Notes: generated by a model not told the origin, from the letters alone. Positions 34,267 to 45,844 are shown, counted from the stretch's first letter. The stretch is DNA of 64,000 nucleotides from Streptomyces caelestis (GCF_014205255.1 NZ_JACHNE010000001.1:5394001-5458000), one strand, 5' to 3'. Numbers and translations are program-made.

Positions 34267-35256
34267 ATGACCCGCACTCCCGTGAACGTCACCGTCACCG
34301 GCGCGGCCGGCCAGATCGGTTACGCCCTGCTCTTCCGCATCGCCTCCGGTCAGCTGCTCGGCGCGGACGTGCCGGTGAAGCTGCGCCTGCTGGAGATCAC
34401 GCCCGCCCTGAAGGCGGCCGAGGGCACGGCGATGGAGCTGGACGACTGCGCGTTCCCGCTCCTGCAGGGCATCGACATCACGGACGACCCGAACGTCGCC
34501 TTCGACGGCACGAACGTGGGCCTGCTCGTCGGCGCCCGCCCCCGCACCAAGGGTATGGAGCGCGGCGACCTGCTGGAGGCCAACGGCGGCATCTTCAAGC
34601 CGCAGGGCAAGGCCATCAACGACCACGCCGCGGACGACGTCAAGATCCTCGTCGTCGGCAACCCGGCCAACACCAACGCCCTCATCGCCCAGGCCGCCGC
34701 GCCCGACGTACCCGCCGAGCGGTTCACCGCGATGACCCGTCTGGACCACAACCGCGCCCTGACCCAGCTCGCGAAGAAGACCGGCTCGACGGTCGCCGAC
34801 ATCAAGCGGCTCACCATCTGGGGCAACCACTCCGCCACCCAGTACCCGGACATCTTCCACGCCACGGTCGCCGGAAAGAACGCCGCCGAGGCCGTCAACG
34901 ACGAGAAGTGGCTGGCCGAGGACTTCATCCCGACCGTCGCCAAGCGCGGCGCCGCCATCATCGAGGCCCGTGGCGCCTCGTCGGCCGCCTCCGCCGCCAA
35001 CGCCGCCATCGACCACGTCTACTCCTGGGTCAACGGCACCCCCGAGGGCGACTGGGTCTCCATGGGCATCCCCTCGGACGGCTCCTACGGCGTCCCGGAG
35101 GGTCTGATCTCCTCCTTCCCGGTCACCTGCAAGGACGGCAAGTACGAGATCGTCCAGGGCCTGGAGATCAACGAGTTCTCCCGCGCCCGGATCGATGCCT
35201 CCGTCAAGGAGCTCGAGGAGGAGCGCGAGGCGGTCCGCGGCCTCGGCCTCATCTGA
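34267..35256 (+). CDS. mdh: Malate dehydrogenase
   Basis: NAD-dependent malate/oxaloacetate interconversion in the TCA cycle. 329 residues, the usual length for this MDH class. Seen: VTGAAGQIGYALLFRIASG (NAD-binding loop), MELDDCAFPLL, GARPRTKGMERGDLLEANG, TRLDHNRALTQL and the catalytic-histidine region WGNHSATQYPD. Start ATG 34267 at the end of TACGGAGAACGCC. Single-gene unit with its own operator-like site upstream and a strong hairpin downstream. Confidence 0.97.
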   Translation: MTRTPVNVTVTGAAGQIGYALLFRIASGQLLGADVPVKLRLLEITPALKAAEGTAMELDDCAFPLLQGIDITDDPNVAFDGTNVGLLVGARPRTKGMERGDLLEANGGIFKPQGKAINDHAADDVKILVVGNPANTNALIAQAAAPDVPAERFTAMTRLDHNRALTQLAKKTGSTVADIKRLTIWGNHSATQYPDIFHATVAGKNAAEAVNDEKWLAEDFIPTVAKRGAAIIEARGASSAASAANAAIDHVYSWVNGTPEGDWVSMGIPSDGSYGVPEGLISSFPVTCKDGKYEIVQGLEINEFSRARIDASVKELEEEREAVRGLGLI

Positions 35257-35295
35257 GTCGCCCGACTCGTCCGACCGGAGCCTCTCCGCGTTCCG

Positions 35296-35335
35296 CGCAG
35301 GCCCCGTACCGGTTCCGTCCGGTACGGGGCCTGCG
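35296..35335 (+). terminator. mdh terminator
   Basis: CGCAGGCCCCGTACC (35296-35310) pairs perfectly with 35321-35335 over 15 bp around a 10-base loop. GGGCTTTCC follows. Confidence 0.85.
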
Positions 35336-35546
35336 GGCTTTCCGGACCCGGCCCTCGTGGCCTTGCTGACGCCACCACCTCTGATCGCGCCCGATTTCGC
35401 TGTGATTGTCCGCATCTCCCGTGACACAGCGCACTTTCGGCCACCGATCGCGCATGCATCCGAGTGACCAGGGCAGGCGCACTCGGTCTTTAGTGACACA
35501 TCTGTGACACAGGGGCGCTGATCAGGAACGGAAGGCGAAAGCGATC

Positions 35547-37067
35547 ATGGCGGAAAGCAACGAACTCCAGGCGCGCAGCACCATCCACGCGGGAGGGGAA
35601 TGGCGTGCGGCCGTCTCCGGTGCCACGCGCGAGATCCTCGACCCCGCGGACGCCCTGCCGTTCGCCGTGGTCGCGGAGGGTGACGAGAAGGACACCGATC
35701 TGGCGATCGCCGCCGCCCGGCGCGCCTTCGACGAGGGGGAGTGGCCGCGCACACCCGCCGCCGAGCGGGCCGCGCTGCTGCGCCGCGTCGCCGACCTGCT
35801 CGTGCGCGACCGCGAGCAGCTCGGGCTGCTGGAGAGCCGTGACGCCGGCAAGACCGTCGAGGAAGGGCGCGTCGACATCGACGACGTCGCCAGCGCCTTC
35901 CGGTACTTCGCCGACCTGGTCGCGGCCGAGAGCCCGGGCCGGGTCGTGGACGCCGGCTCCCCCGACATCCACAGCGTCGTCGTGCACGAGCCCATCGGCG
36001 TCTGCTCGATGATCACGCCCTGGAACTACCCGCTGCTCCAGGTCAGCTGGAAGATCGCCCCGGCCCTGGCCGCCGGCAACACCTTCGTCGTCAAGCCGAG
36101 CGAGATCACCCCGATGACCACCATCGCGCTGATCGAGCTGCTCGTCGAGGCCGGACTGCCCGCCGGAGTCGCCAACATCGTCACCGGGCCGGGTCACTCG
36201 GTCGGCGCCCGGCTCTCCGAGCACCCCGACGTCGACCTGGTCTCCTTCACCGGCGGTCTGATCAGCGGCACCAAGGTGGCCCAGGCCGCCGCGCCCACCG
36301 TCAAGAAGGTCGCCCTCGAACTCGGCGGCAAGAACCCCAACGTCGTCTTCGCCGACGCCTGCGCCACCGAAGAGGGCTTCGACACCGCCGTCGACCAGGC
36401 CCTCAACGCCGCCTTCATTCACAGCGGCCAGGTCTGCTCGGCCGGCGCCCGCCTCATCATCGAGGAGTCCGTGCGGGACCGCTTCGTCACCGAACTCGCC
36501 CGCAGGGCCGAGAAAATCCGCCTCGGCCGCGGCACCGAGGACGGCGTCGAGTGCGGCCCGCTGGTCTCCGAACAGCAGCGCGCCAAGGTCGAGATGTACG
36601 TCGAGTCCGCCCTCAAGGAGGGCGCCGTACTGCGCTCCGGCGGCAAGCGCCCCGCACCGTCCCCGCAGCGCCCGGAGAACGGCTACTTCTACGAGCCGAC
36701 CGTCCTCGACCACTGCCACCGCGAGATGCGCGTCGTGCGGGAGGAGGTCTTCGGGCCGGTCCTCACCGTCGAGACCTTCCGCACCGAGGACGAGGCCGTC
36801 GCCCTCGCCAACGACACCGAGTACGGGCTCGCGGGCGGCGTCTGGACCACCGACGCGGGCCGCGCCCGGCGCGTCGCCGGCCGGCTGCGGCACGGCACGA
36901 TCTGGATCAACGACTTCCACCCCTACCTGCCGCAGGCGGAATGGGGCGGCTTCGGCAAGAGCGGTGTGGGCCGCGAACTCGGCCCGGCCGGTCTCGCCGA
37001 GTACCGCGAGACCAAGCACGTCTACCAGAACCTCGCGCCGAAGCCGGTGCGCTGGTTCGCGGGCTGA
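35547..37067 (+). CDS. Aldehyde dehydrogenase, betaine-aldehyde type
   Basis: 506-residue NAD(P)-dependent aldehyde dehydrogenase, probably oxidising betaine aldehyde to glycine betaine, as judged by its neighbours. Seen: the Rossmann/insertion motif TPWNYPLLQVSWKIAPALAA, the catalytic glutamate in LELGGKNPN, the nucleophilic cysteine in HSGQVCSAG, and the C-terminal substrate/cofactor segment EVFGPVLTVETF. First gene of a five-gene run with short gaps and overlaps. TGACACA direct repeats lie 45-60 bases upstream and may be part of its promoter. Confidence 0.88.
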   Translation: MAESNELQARSTIHAGGEWRAAVSGATREILDPADALPFAVVAEGDEKDTDLAIAAARRAFDEGEWPRTPAAERAALLRRVADLLVRDREQLGLLESRDAGKTVEEGRVDIDDVASAFRYFADLVAAESPGRVVDAGSPDIHSVVVHEPIGVCSMITPWNYPLLQVSWKIAPALAAGNTFVVKPSEITPMTTIALIELLVEAGLPAGVANIVTGPGHSVGARLSEHPDVDLVSFTGGLISGTKVAQAAAPTVKKVALELGGKNPNVVFADACATEEGFDTAVDQALNAAFIHSGQVCSAGARLIIEESVRDRFVTELARRAEKIRLGRGTEDGVECGPLVSEQQRAKVEMYVESALKEGAVLRSGGKRPAPSPQRPENGYFYEPTVLDHCHREMRVVREEVFGPVLTVETFRTEDEAVALANDTEYGLAGGVWTTDAGRARRVAGRLRHGTIWINDFHPYLPQAEWGGFGKSGVGRELGPAGLAEYRETKHVYQNLAPKPVRWFAG

Positions 37068-37169
37068 CCCGCACCCCTGACGGCATCCTCCGCACCTCGT
37101 TCCCCGGGTCCCCGACTCCCCGCAGACCTCAGCCCCCTGGACCTCAGCCCCCACTGGAGTACCACCCCC

Positions 37170-38698
37170 ATGCCCGACAACACCCACGAATTCGACTACG
37201 TCGTCATAGGCGGCGGAACCGCCGGTTCCGTCATCGCCTCCCGCCTGACCGAGAACCCCGACGTCTCCGTCGCCGTCATCGAGGGCGGCCCCAGCGACGT
37301 CGGCCGCGACGACGTGCTGACCCTGCGCCGGTGGATGGGCCTGCTGGGCGGCGAGCTCGACTACGACTACCCCACCACCGAGCAGCCACGTGGCAACTCG
37401 CACATCCGGCACAGCCGGGCCCGGGTCCTGGGCGGCTGTTCCTCGCACAACACGCTGATCGCGTTCAAGCCGCTGCCCGCCGACTGGGACGAGTGGGAGG
37501 CCGCCGGCGCCAAGGGCTGGGGCGCGGTGCAGATGGAGGCGTACTTCGCGCGTCTGCTCAACAACATCGTCCCGGTCGACGAGCGGGACCGGAACGCCAT
37601 CGCCCGCGACTTCGTCGACGCCGCCCAGGCGGCGCTGGACGTGCCGCGCGTGGAGGGCTTCAACCAGAAGCCGTTCACCGAGGGCGTCGGCTTCTTCGAC
37701 CTCGCCTACCACCCCGAGAACAACAAGCGGTCCTCGGCGTCGGTGGCGTATCTGCACCCGGTGATGGACGAGCGCCCCAACCTGACGATCCTGCTGGAGA
37801 CCTGGGCGTACCAGCTGGAGCTGAACGGCAACCGCGCCGAGGGCGTGCACGTGCGCACCAAGGACGGCGAGGAGATCCTCGTCAAGGCTCGCAACGAGGT
37901 CCTGCTGTGCGCCGGCGCCGTCGACTCGCCCCGGCTGCTGATGCACTCCGGCATCGGCCCGAAGGCGGACCTGGAGAAGCTCGGCATCCCCGTCACGCAC
38001 GACCTGCCGGGCGTCGGCGAGAACCTGCTCGACCACCCCGAGTCGGTGATCGTGTGGGAGACCAACGGCCCCATCCCGGAGAACTCCGCGATGGACTCGG
38101 ACGCGGGCCTGTTCGTGCGCCGCGACCCCGAACTGCCGCACCCCGACCTGATGTTCCACTTCTACCAGATCCCGTTCACGGACAACCCGGAGCGACTGGG
38201 CTACCAGCGGCCGGAGTTCGGCGTCTCGATGACCCCGAACATCCCCAAGCCCAAGAGCCGCGGCCGGATCTACCTGACCAGCGCCGACCCCGAGGTCAAG
38301 CCCGCCCTGGACTTCCGCTACTTCACCGACGAGGACGACTACGACGGCCGCACCCTCGTCGACGGCATCAAGATCGCCCGCGAGATAGCCAAGACCGAGC
38401 CCCTGGCCGGCTGGCTCAAGCGCGAGGTGGCCCCCGGCCCGGACGTCACCGATGACGAGGAGCTCGGCGAGTACGCCCGCAAGGTCGCGCACACCGTCTA
38501 CCACCCGGCCGGCACCTGCAAGATGGGCGCCGCCGACGACCGGACGGCCGTCGTCGACCCCGAGCTGCGCATCCGCGGCCTGGAGGGCATCCGCATCGCC
38601 GACGCGTCCGTGTTCCCCACCATGACCACCGTCAACCCGATGATCGGCGTGCTCATGGTCGGGGAGAAGGCCGCCGAGCTGATCGGTGGTGGTTCCCG

Positions 38699-38702
<4 letters not shown>
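37170..38702 (+). CDS. GMC oxidoreductase, choline-dehydrogenase-like
   Basis: 510-residue FAD enzyme of the glucose-methanol-choline family, likely oxidising choline (or a related alcohol) to the aldehyde used by the preceding dehydrogenase. N-terminal FAD motif VVIGGGTAGSVIASRL, GMC signature 1 around RARVLGGCSSHN, signature 2 around LLCAGAVDSPRLLMHSGIG, and the C-terminal catalytic histidine region TVYHPAGTCKMG followed by RIADASVFPTMTTVNP. ATG 37170 follows the aldehyde dehydrogenase by 102 bases. Its TGA overlaps the ATPase GTG by 4 bases. Confidence 0.88.
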
Positions 38703-39807
<1,105 letters not shown>

Positions 39808-39808
<1 letters not shown>

Positions 39809-41757
39809 TGGCGACCATCACCGCCTCCCCGCCCCGTATCGGCCTGCCCGCGCTGCTCAAGAGCCGTGCCTTCCAGAAGCTGCTGCTCCTGGCCGTCGCC
39901 GCCGCGATCCTCGTCCCGCTGGCCAACGCCCGCTGGGCGAGCGGCACCTGGCCGAGCGCACTGACCGTCGACTTCTCCGAGCCGCTCGCCAAGGCCAGCG
40001 ACTGGATCATCGACAACCGCGACAGCCACCCGCTGTTCCTGTACTTCTTCGGCCACGTCAGCAACGTCGTCGTGATCGCCGTACGGGCCGTCTACCTCAC
40101 CCTCCTCGCCATCGGCTGGGCGGGCGTCACGGCCCTGGGCGCGCTGGTCGCCTGGCGCGTGGCGGGCGTCCGGCTCGCGCTCGGCACGGCCGTCGCGTTC
40201 CTCGCCTGCGGCCTGCTCGGCATGTGGGTGCCGACCATGCAGACGCTCGCCCTGATGGTCGTCGCGGTGGTCGCGTCGGTCGTCGTCGGCATGCTGCTCG
40301 GGCTCGCCGCCGGGCTGTCCGACCGGATGGACCGCGTCCTGCGCCCGGTCCTGGACACCATGCAGGTGCTGCCCGCCTTCGCCTACCTGCTGCCGGTCGT
40401 GCTGGTCTTCGGCATCGGCGTCCCGGCGGCCGTCCTGGCCACCGTCATCTACGCCGCCCCGCCCATGGCCCGCCTGACCTCGCTCGGTCTGCGCGGCGCC
40501 GACAAGGAGGTGCTGGAGGCCGTCGAGTCGCTCGGCTCCACCGCACGGCAGCGGCTGCTGACCGCCCGGCTCCCGCTGGCCCGGAAGGAACTCCTGCTCG
40601 GCGTCAACCAGACGATCATGATGGCGCTGTCCATGGCCGTCATCGCGGCCGTCATCGGCGCGGGCGGTCTCGGTGACCGCGTGTACCAGGCACTGGCCTC
40701 GGTCGACGTGGGTGCCGCGCTCGCCGCCGGTATCCCGATCGTGCTGCTGGCCGTCGTCCTGGACCGCGTCACCGGCGCGGCGGGGGAGAAGCTCGGCGCC
40801 GAACCGGAGCCCCGCAGCGGACTCGGCTGGCTCCTCGCCCTCATCGGCGTGGTCGCCGTGGCGGTCGCCGGGCGTTTCGCGGGCCGGCTCGACTGGCCCG
40901 AAGCCTGGATCGTCGGCATCGCCGAGCCCGTCAACCGCGCCGTCGACTGGATGACCGCGCACCTGTACTCCGGCGTCCCCGTCATCGGCGGCACCGCCGA
41001 CTGGGCCGGCCACTTCACCACCTGGGTCCTCGACCCGGTGCGCGACGGCCTCCAGTGGCTGCCCTGGTGGTCGGTCCTGCTGATCGTCGCCGCCCTGGCC
41101 TGGGTGATCGGCACCTGGCGCACCGCGCTCACCGCCGTCCTCGCCATGGCCGCGATCGGCGTCCTCGGCGTCTGGCAGCCGTCGCTCGACACGCTGTCGC
41201 AGGTCCTGGCAGCCGTCGCCGTGACCCTCGTCGTCGGCTTCGCCACCGGCATCGCGGCGGCCCGCAGCGACCGCCTGGAGCGGCTGCTGCGCCCCGTCCT
41301 CGACGTCTTCCAGACGATGCCGCAGTTCGTGTACCTGATCCCGGTCGTCGCCCTGTTCGGCGTCGGCCGCGCCCCGGCCGTCGCGGCCGCGATCGTGTAC
41401 GCGCTCCCGGCCGTCGTGCGCATCACCACCCAGGGCCTGCGCCAGGTCGACCCGGCCGCGCTGGAGGCCTCCGGTTCGCTCGGCGCGACCAGCTGGCAGC
41501 AGCTCAAGCAGGTCCAGCTCCCGCTGGCCCGCCCGGCCCTGCTGCTCGCCGTCAACCAGGGCCTCGTCCTGGTCCTCGCCGTCGTCGTCATCGGCGGCCT
41601 GGTCGGCGGTGGCGCGCTCGGCTACGACGTCGTCTTCGGCCTCGCCCAGGGCGATCTGGCGACCGGTCTGGTGGCCGGCGCGGCGATCGTCTGCCTCGGA
41701 CTGATGCTCGACCGGGTGACCCAGCCCACCGAACGCCGCGCGAAGAAGGGAGCGTGA
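39808..41757 (+). CDS. Fused double permease of the betaine ABC transporter
   Basis: 649-residue protein carrying two ProW/OpuAB-like permease domains in one chain. Each half has about five to six membrane segments and an EAA loop. The first is EVLEAVESLGSTARQRLL with a following GAGGLGDRV turn, and the second is ALEASGSLGATSWQQLKQV with GGGALGYDV. The halves share VLRPVLDTMQVLPAFAYLLP and LLRPVLDVFQTMPQFVYLIP, showing internal duplication. One chain can replace the usual permease dimer. Confidence 0.88.
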
Positions 41758-41758
41758 C

Positions 41759-42715
41759 ATGCGAGTCCGCAAGACGGCCCTGGTCGCCGCTCTGAGCTCC
41801 CTGGCGCTGCTCACCGGCTGCGGCGCCGCCGACATGACCAAGCAGGCCTCGCCCTTCGCCAATGCGCAGGGCGCCAAGACCGTGACCCTGTCCGTGCAGT
41901 CCTGGGTGGGTGCCCAGGCCAACGTGGCCGTCGCCCAGTACATCCTGGAACACGAGCTGGGCTACCGCGTCGACACCGTCCAGGTCGACGAGGTGCCCGC
42001 CTGGGACGCCCTCAGTCAGGGCCGCGTCGACGCGCTCCTGGAGGACTGGGGCCACCCCGAGCAGGAGCAGCGGTACGTCAAGGACAAGAAGACGATCACC
42101 GCCGGCGGCGAACTCGGCGTCACCGGTCACATCGGCTGGTTCGTCCCGACGTACCTCGCCAAGCAGCACCCGGACATCACGAACTGGAAGAACCTCAACA
42201 AGTACTCCCACCTGTTCCGCACCCCGGAGAGCGGCGACAAGGGCCAGCTGATGGACGGCTCGCCGTCCTACGTCACCAACGACAAGGCGCTGGTGAAGAA
42301 CCTCAAGCTGGACTACCAGGTGGTGTTCGCCGGCTCCGAGGCGGCGCAGATCACGCAGATGAGGCAGTTCGCCAAGGAGAAGAAGCCCTTCCTCACCTAC
42401 TGGTACACGCCCCAGTGGCTCTTCAAGAAGGTCCCCATGACCGAGGTGAAGCTGCCGCCGTACAAGGAGGGCTGCGACGCCGACCCGGAGAAGGTCGCCT
42501 GCGCCTATCCGCACACGCCGCTGCAGAAGTACCTGAACTCGGGCTTCGCGAAGAACGGCGGCAAGGCGGCGGCCTTCCTGAAGAAGTTCAAGTGGACGAC
42601 CGAGGACCAGAACGAGGTCTCCCTGATGATCGCCGACAAGAAGATGGCGCCGGAGGACGCGGCGAAGAAGTGGGTGGACAGCCACCGGTCCACGTGGAAG
42701 AAGTGGCTGTCCTGA
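41759..42715 (+). CDS. Glycine betaine-type substrate-binding lipoprotein
   Basis: 318-residue ProX/OpuAC-like binding protein. Signal peptide with lipobox LLTGC (Cys about 21), then the OpuAC fold (VQSWVGAQANVAVAQYIL, LLEDWGHPEQ, YWYTPQWLFKK). Delivers osmoprotectant or choline-type substrate to the ATPase/permease pair. Starts one base after the permease stop. The spacing of tryptophans and tyrosines suits a betaine-binding aromatic cage, but the ligand cannot be told. Confidence 0.9.
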   Translation: MRVRKTALVAALSSLALLTGCGAADMTKQASPFANAQGAKTVTLSVQSWVGAQANVAVAQYILEHELGYRVDTVQVDEVPAWDALSQGRVDALLEDWGHPEQEQRYVKDKKTITAGGELGVTGHIGWFVPTYLAKQHPDITNWKNLNKYSHLFRTPESGDKGQLMDGSPSYVTNDKALVKNLKLDYQVVFAGSEAAQITQMRQFAKEKKPFLTYWYTPQWLFKKVPMTEVKLPPYKEGCDADPEKVACAYPHTPLQKYLNSGFAKNGGKAAAFLKKFKWTTEDQNEVSLMIADKKMAPEDAAKKWVDSHRSTWKKWLS

Positions 42716-42721
42716 CGTCCC

Positions 42722-43438
42722 CTACGTCAACTGAGCCGCGATCTCCCGCAGGGCCCGGGCGGCCCGCCGCTGGAGTCCCGGCCCGAAGGTGATCCGGGTG
42801 GCCCCTCGCGCGCCGAGTTCGGCGGGCGTGGGGCCACCCTCGGTCGGGGCACCCACGTTGATCGGCCCCTGGATTCCGGCCCGCAGCAGCGGCAGAACGT
42901 CCGGCGGGGCACCGATCGGGTACACGCAGTCGGCGCCCGCGGCGACGTACATCGCGGCCCGCTCGATGGCCCGCTCCGGGTCGGCGACTCCGCGGACGAA
43001 GGTGTCCACGCGCGCGTTGACGAAGAGCCGGCCGGCGGCCTCCGACCGCACCTCTGCCAGCCAGTCGGCATGCTCGCGCGGGTCTTTGAGGACGCCGTCG
43101 GCGGAGTCCTCCAGGTTGCAGCCCACCGCTCCCGTCTCCAGCAGCCGCTCCACCAGCTCCTTCGGCGCGAGCCCGTACCCGCCCTCGACATCCGCCGACA
43201 CCGGCACGTCGACGGCCCGGACGATCCGGGCGACCGCCGCGAACATCTCGTCGGCCGGGACCTGCCCGTCCTCGTAGCCGAGGGAGGCGGCGACCCCGGC
43301 ACTGGGCGTGGCGAGCGCCGGGAACCCGGCCTCGGCGAACACCCGGGCGCTGGCCGCGTCCCAGGGCCCGGGCAGGACCAGGGGATCACCGGGCGCCCGG
43401 TTGTGGTGCAGGGCGCGGAACATCTCGGCCTTGCTCAT
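42722..43438 (-). CDS. Isocitrate lyase / PEP mutase family protein
   Basis: 238-residue TIM-barrel protein of the ICL/PEPM superfamily. LPGPWDAASARVF, VSADVEGGYG (metal-binding acidic cluster), NLEDSADG and FVNARVDTF are visible. Members cleave or form C-C or C-P bonds of 2-methylisocitrate, oxaloacetate or phosphonopyruvate. The exact reaction is unknown. ATG 43438 overlaps the stop of the AhpD-like gene by 4 bases. Third gene of a three-gene leftward operon divergent from MocR. Confidence 0.82.
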   Translation of the reverse strand: MSKAEMFRALHHNRAPGDPLVLPGPWDAASARVFAEAGFPALATPSAGVAASLGYEDGQVPADEMFAAVARIVRAVDVPVSADVEGGYGLAPKELVERLLETGAVGCNLEDSADGVLKDPREHADWLAEVRSEAAGRLFVNARVDTFVRGVADPERAIERAAMYVAAGADCVYPIGAPPDVLPLLRAGIQGPINVGAPTEGGPTPAELGARGATRITFGPGLQRRAARALREIAAQLT

Positions 43439-43881
43439 GGCGTGTAACCTCCTGGCGGAATCCGGCGGACGACCATCACCCGGTTCCAGTTGTTGATGGC
43501 GACGACCAGGCCGGTCAGATGGGCCAACTCCGCCGCGTCGAAGTGCTTCGCGGCTCGCTCGTACACCTCGTCCGGCACAAAACCGTCCGTCAGCACGGTC
43601 ACCGCCTCCGTCAGCGCCAGCGCGGCCCGCTCCCGCTCGTCGAAGACGTCCCCGGCCTCCTCCCAGGCGGCCAGCAGATCGAGCTGCTTCTCGCTCACCC
43701 CGTACTCGCGGGCGATCGCGAGGTGCATGTCGAGGCAGAACGCGCAGTGGTTGAGCTGCGAGGCGCGGATCACCACGAGTTCGGCCAGGGCCGGGTCACC
43801 GAGGCCCTTCTTCGCCGTGGCGCTGAGCGCGGACATGGCCCGGCCGACCGCCGGGTCCAGCAGCCGGGTCCGGGGCGTCAC
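43435..43881 (-). CDS. AhpD-like carboxymuconolactone decarboxylase family protein (copy 2)
   Basis: 148 residues. The redox motif Cys-x-x-Cys is in LNHCAFCLDMHLAIA, with nearby His residues as in alkylhydroperoxidase AhpD-type proteins. GTG 43881 overlaps the preceding TGA. It is a clear paralogue of the gene upstream: both share HCAFC-DMH, LTEAVTVLTDGFVPDEVYE and an NxWNR motif. Confidence 0.85.
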   Translation of the reverse strand: MTPRTRLLDPAVGRAMSALSATAKKGLGDPALAELVVIRASQLNHCAFCLDMHLAIAREYGVSEKQLDLLAAWEEAGDVFDERERAALALTEAVTVLTDGFVPDEVYERAAKHFDAAELAHLTGLVVAINNWNRVMVVRRIPPGGYTP

Positions 43882-44387
43882 TTGTACTGGCCCGGCTGGT
43901 AGTGCCCCGGCGCCATGCGGCAGGTCACCCCGAACCGGTTCCAGGCGTTGATCGCCGTGATCGCGGCGATCAGCTGGGCCAGCTCGGCCTCCTCGAAGTG
44001 CCGGGCGGCGTTCTCGTACACCTCGTCCGGCACGAAACCGTCCGTCAGGACCGTCACGGCCTCCGTCAGCTCCAGCGCCGCGAGCTCCTTCTCGGTGTAG
44101 AAGTGCCGCGACTCGTCCCAGGCGCTGAGCTGCAGGATGCGCTCGACGCTCTCACCCGCCGCGAGGGCGTCCTTGGAGTGCATGTCGATGCAGAACGCGC
44201 AGTGGTTGATCTGGGAGGCGCGGATCTTCACCAGCTCGTACAGCTTGTGGTCCAGGCCCTGCCGGGCGGCGATCTCCAGCCGGACCATCGCCTTGTAGAC
44301 CTCGGGCGCGTGCTTGGCCCAGTCCAGGCGGGCGGGCTGCTCAGCTGCGTACTCCGCGGTCGTCGTGCCATCGGTGTGCGTCGTCAT
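43878..44387 (-). CDS. AhpD-like carboxymuconolactone decarboxylase family protein (copy 1)
   Basis: 169 residues, ATG 44387. INHCAFCIDMHSKDA carries the CxxC redox pair. The shared block LTEAVTVLTDGFVPDEVYE and the INAWNRF tail match the downstream copy. AhpD-type proteins act in peroxide reduction or as small oxidoreductases. Tandem duplication is evident. First gene of the leftward operon, 47 bases from the MocR start. Confidence 0.85.
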   Translation of the reverse strand: MTTHTDGTTTAEYAAEQPARLDWAKHAPEVYKAMVRLEIAARQGLDHKLYELVKIRASQINHCAFCIDMHSKDALAAGESVERILQLSAWDESRHFYTEKELAALELTEAVTVLTDGFVPDEVYENAARHFEEAELAQLIAAITAINAWNRFGVTCRMAPGHYQPGQYK

Positions 44388-44434
44388 GCCCTCGACCCTA
44401 GGAGGGAAGCAGCCCAGGGGTATGGTCCATTTCC

Positions 44435-45838
44435 ATGGCGGAACAGTGGGCCACTTTCGGCATCGACCTGCATCTGGAGCCGACCGGCCCGGGCCTGCGC
44501 CGGGGGCTGACCGACGCCCTGCGCGAGGCGGTGCGCTCCGGCCGGCTGGCCCCCGGCACCCGGCTGCCCTCCTCCCGCGCGCTCGCCGCCGACCTGGGCA
44601 TCGCCCGCAACACGGTCGCCGACGCCTACGCCGACCTGGTCGCCGAGGGCTGGCTCACCGCCCGGCAGGGCTCGGGGACCCGGGTCGCCGACCGGAGGGT
44701 CGTCCCGCCGGCCGGCACGCCACCTCACCCCCACCCTCGCGAACGCATCCGCCCCGCCTACGACCTGCGCCCCGGCAGCCCCGACCTCGCCGCCTTTCCC
44801 CGCGCGGAGTGGCTCAAGGCCGCCCGTCGTGCCCTGACCGACGCCCCCCACCACGCCCTCGACTACGGCGACCCCCGCGGCCGCCCGGAGCTGCGCGCCG
44901 CGCTCGCCGGCTACCTCTCCCGGGCCCGGGGCGTACGCGCCGACGCAGAACGGATCGTGGTGTGCGGCGGCTTCGCGCACGGCCTGAAGCTGCTCGGCAC
45001 GGCCCTGCGGGCGCGCGGGGCACGGACGGTCGCCGTCGAGTCGTACGGGCTCGATGTGCACTGGAGACTCCTGGCCGCGTCCGGGCTGCACACGGTCCCG
45101 CTGCCCTTCGACCGGCTGGGCACCGACCCCGGCGTGTTGTCCGCCGCCGACGCGGTCCTCCTCACGCCCGCCCACCAGTTCCCCATGGGCGTCCCGCTGC
45201 ACCGCGACCGCCGCGCGGCCGTCGTGGACTGGGCGCGCCGCACCGGCGGGCTGGTGCTGGAGGACGACTACGACGGCGAGTTCCGCTACGACCGTCAGCC
45301 CGTGGGCGCGCTCCAGGGCCTGGACCCGGACCGGGTGGTCTATCTGGGCACCGCGAGCAAGTCCCTGGCCCCCGGGCTGCGGCTGGCCTGGATGGTGCTG
45401 CCGCCGGACCTCGCGGAGGAGACCGCGGCGGCCAAGGGCGGGGTCGACACCTGCGGGGTGCTGGACCAGCTGACCCTGGCCGAATTCCTCACGTCCGGGG
45501 CCTACGACCGCCATGTCCGCGCCACCCGCCCGCGCTACCGGCGCCGCCGGGACACCCTGGTCGCCGCCGTCGCGGCCCGGGCCCCCGAGGCCCGGGTCAC
45601 CGGCATCGCGGCCGGGCTGCACGTCCTGCTGCGGCTGCCGCCCGGCACCGAGCAGTCGGTGGTGCAGGCGGCCCACTGGCAGGGCCTGGCGGTCCACGGA
45701 CTCACCCGCTACCGGCACGCCGCCGCGTCCGCCGCGTCCGCCGAGCCCGTCGACGCCCTGGTCGTCGGCTACGGGACACCGCCGGACCACGCGTGGTCCG
45801 GGGCACTGGACGCGCTGTGCGCGGTACTCCCCGGATAA
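44435..45838 (+). CDS. MocR/PdxR-type regulator (GntR-aminotransferase fusion)
   Basis: 467 residues. The N-terminal GntR winged helix (about 15-85) contains LPSSRALAADLGIARNTVAD. The C-terminal half is a type I PLP aminotransferase fold, with the PLP-binding lysine in GTASKSLAPGLRLAW and LLTPAHQFPMGV. MocR proteins usually act as regulators of a neighbouring divergent gene and often sense PLP or amino compounds. It is divergent from the AhpD/PEP-mutase operon with only 47 bases between. The short ATGGTCCAT motif in that gap could be its site. Confidence 0.85.
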   Translation: MAEQWATFGIDLHLEPTGPGLRRGLTDALREAVRSGRLAPGTRLPSSRALAADLGIARNTVADAYADLVAEGWLTARQGSGTRVADRRVVPPAGTPPHPHPRERIRPAYDLRPGSPDLAAFPRAEWLKAARRALTDAPHHALDYGDPRGRPELRAALAGYLSRARGVRADAERIVVCGGFAHGLKLLGTALRARGARTVAVESYGLDVHWRLLAASGLHTVPLPFDRLGTDPGVLSAADAVLLTPAHQFPMGVPLHRDRRAAVVDWARRTGGLVLEDDYDGEFRYDRQPVGALQGLDPDRVVYLGTASKSLAPGLRLAWMVLPPDLAEETAAAKGGVDTCGVLDQLTLAEFLTSGAYDRHVRATRPRYRRRRDTLVAAVAARAPEARVTGIAAGLHVLLRLPPGTEQSVVQAAHWQGLAVHGLTRYRHAAASAASAEPVDALVVGYGTPPDHAWSGALDALCAVLPG

Positions 45839-45844
45839 CCGCGC

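Noticed and set aside
43878..44387. Could the AhpD-like genes be toxin-antitoxin or peroxiredoxin partners
   Set aside because: They are plain CxxC oxidoreductase family members with no toxin features, and the partner AhpC is absent.
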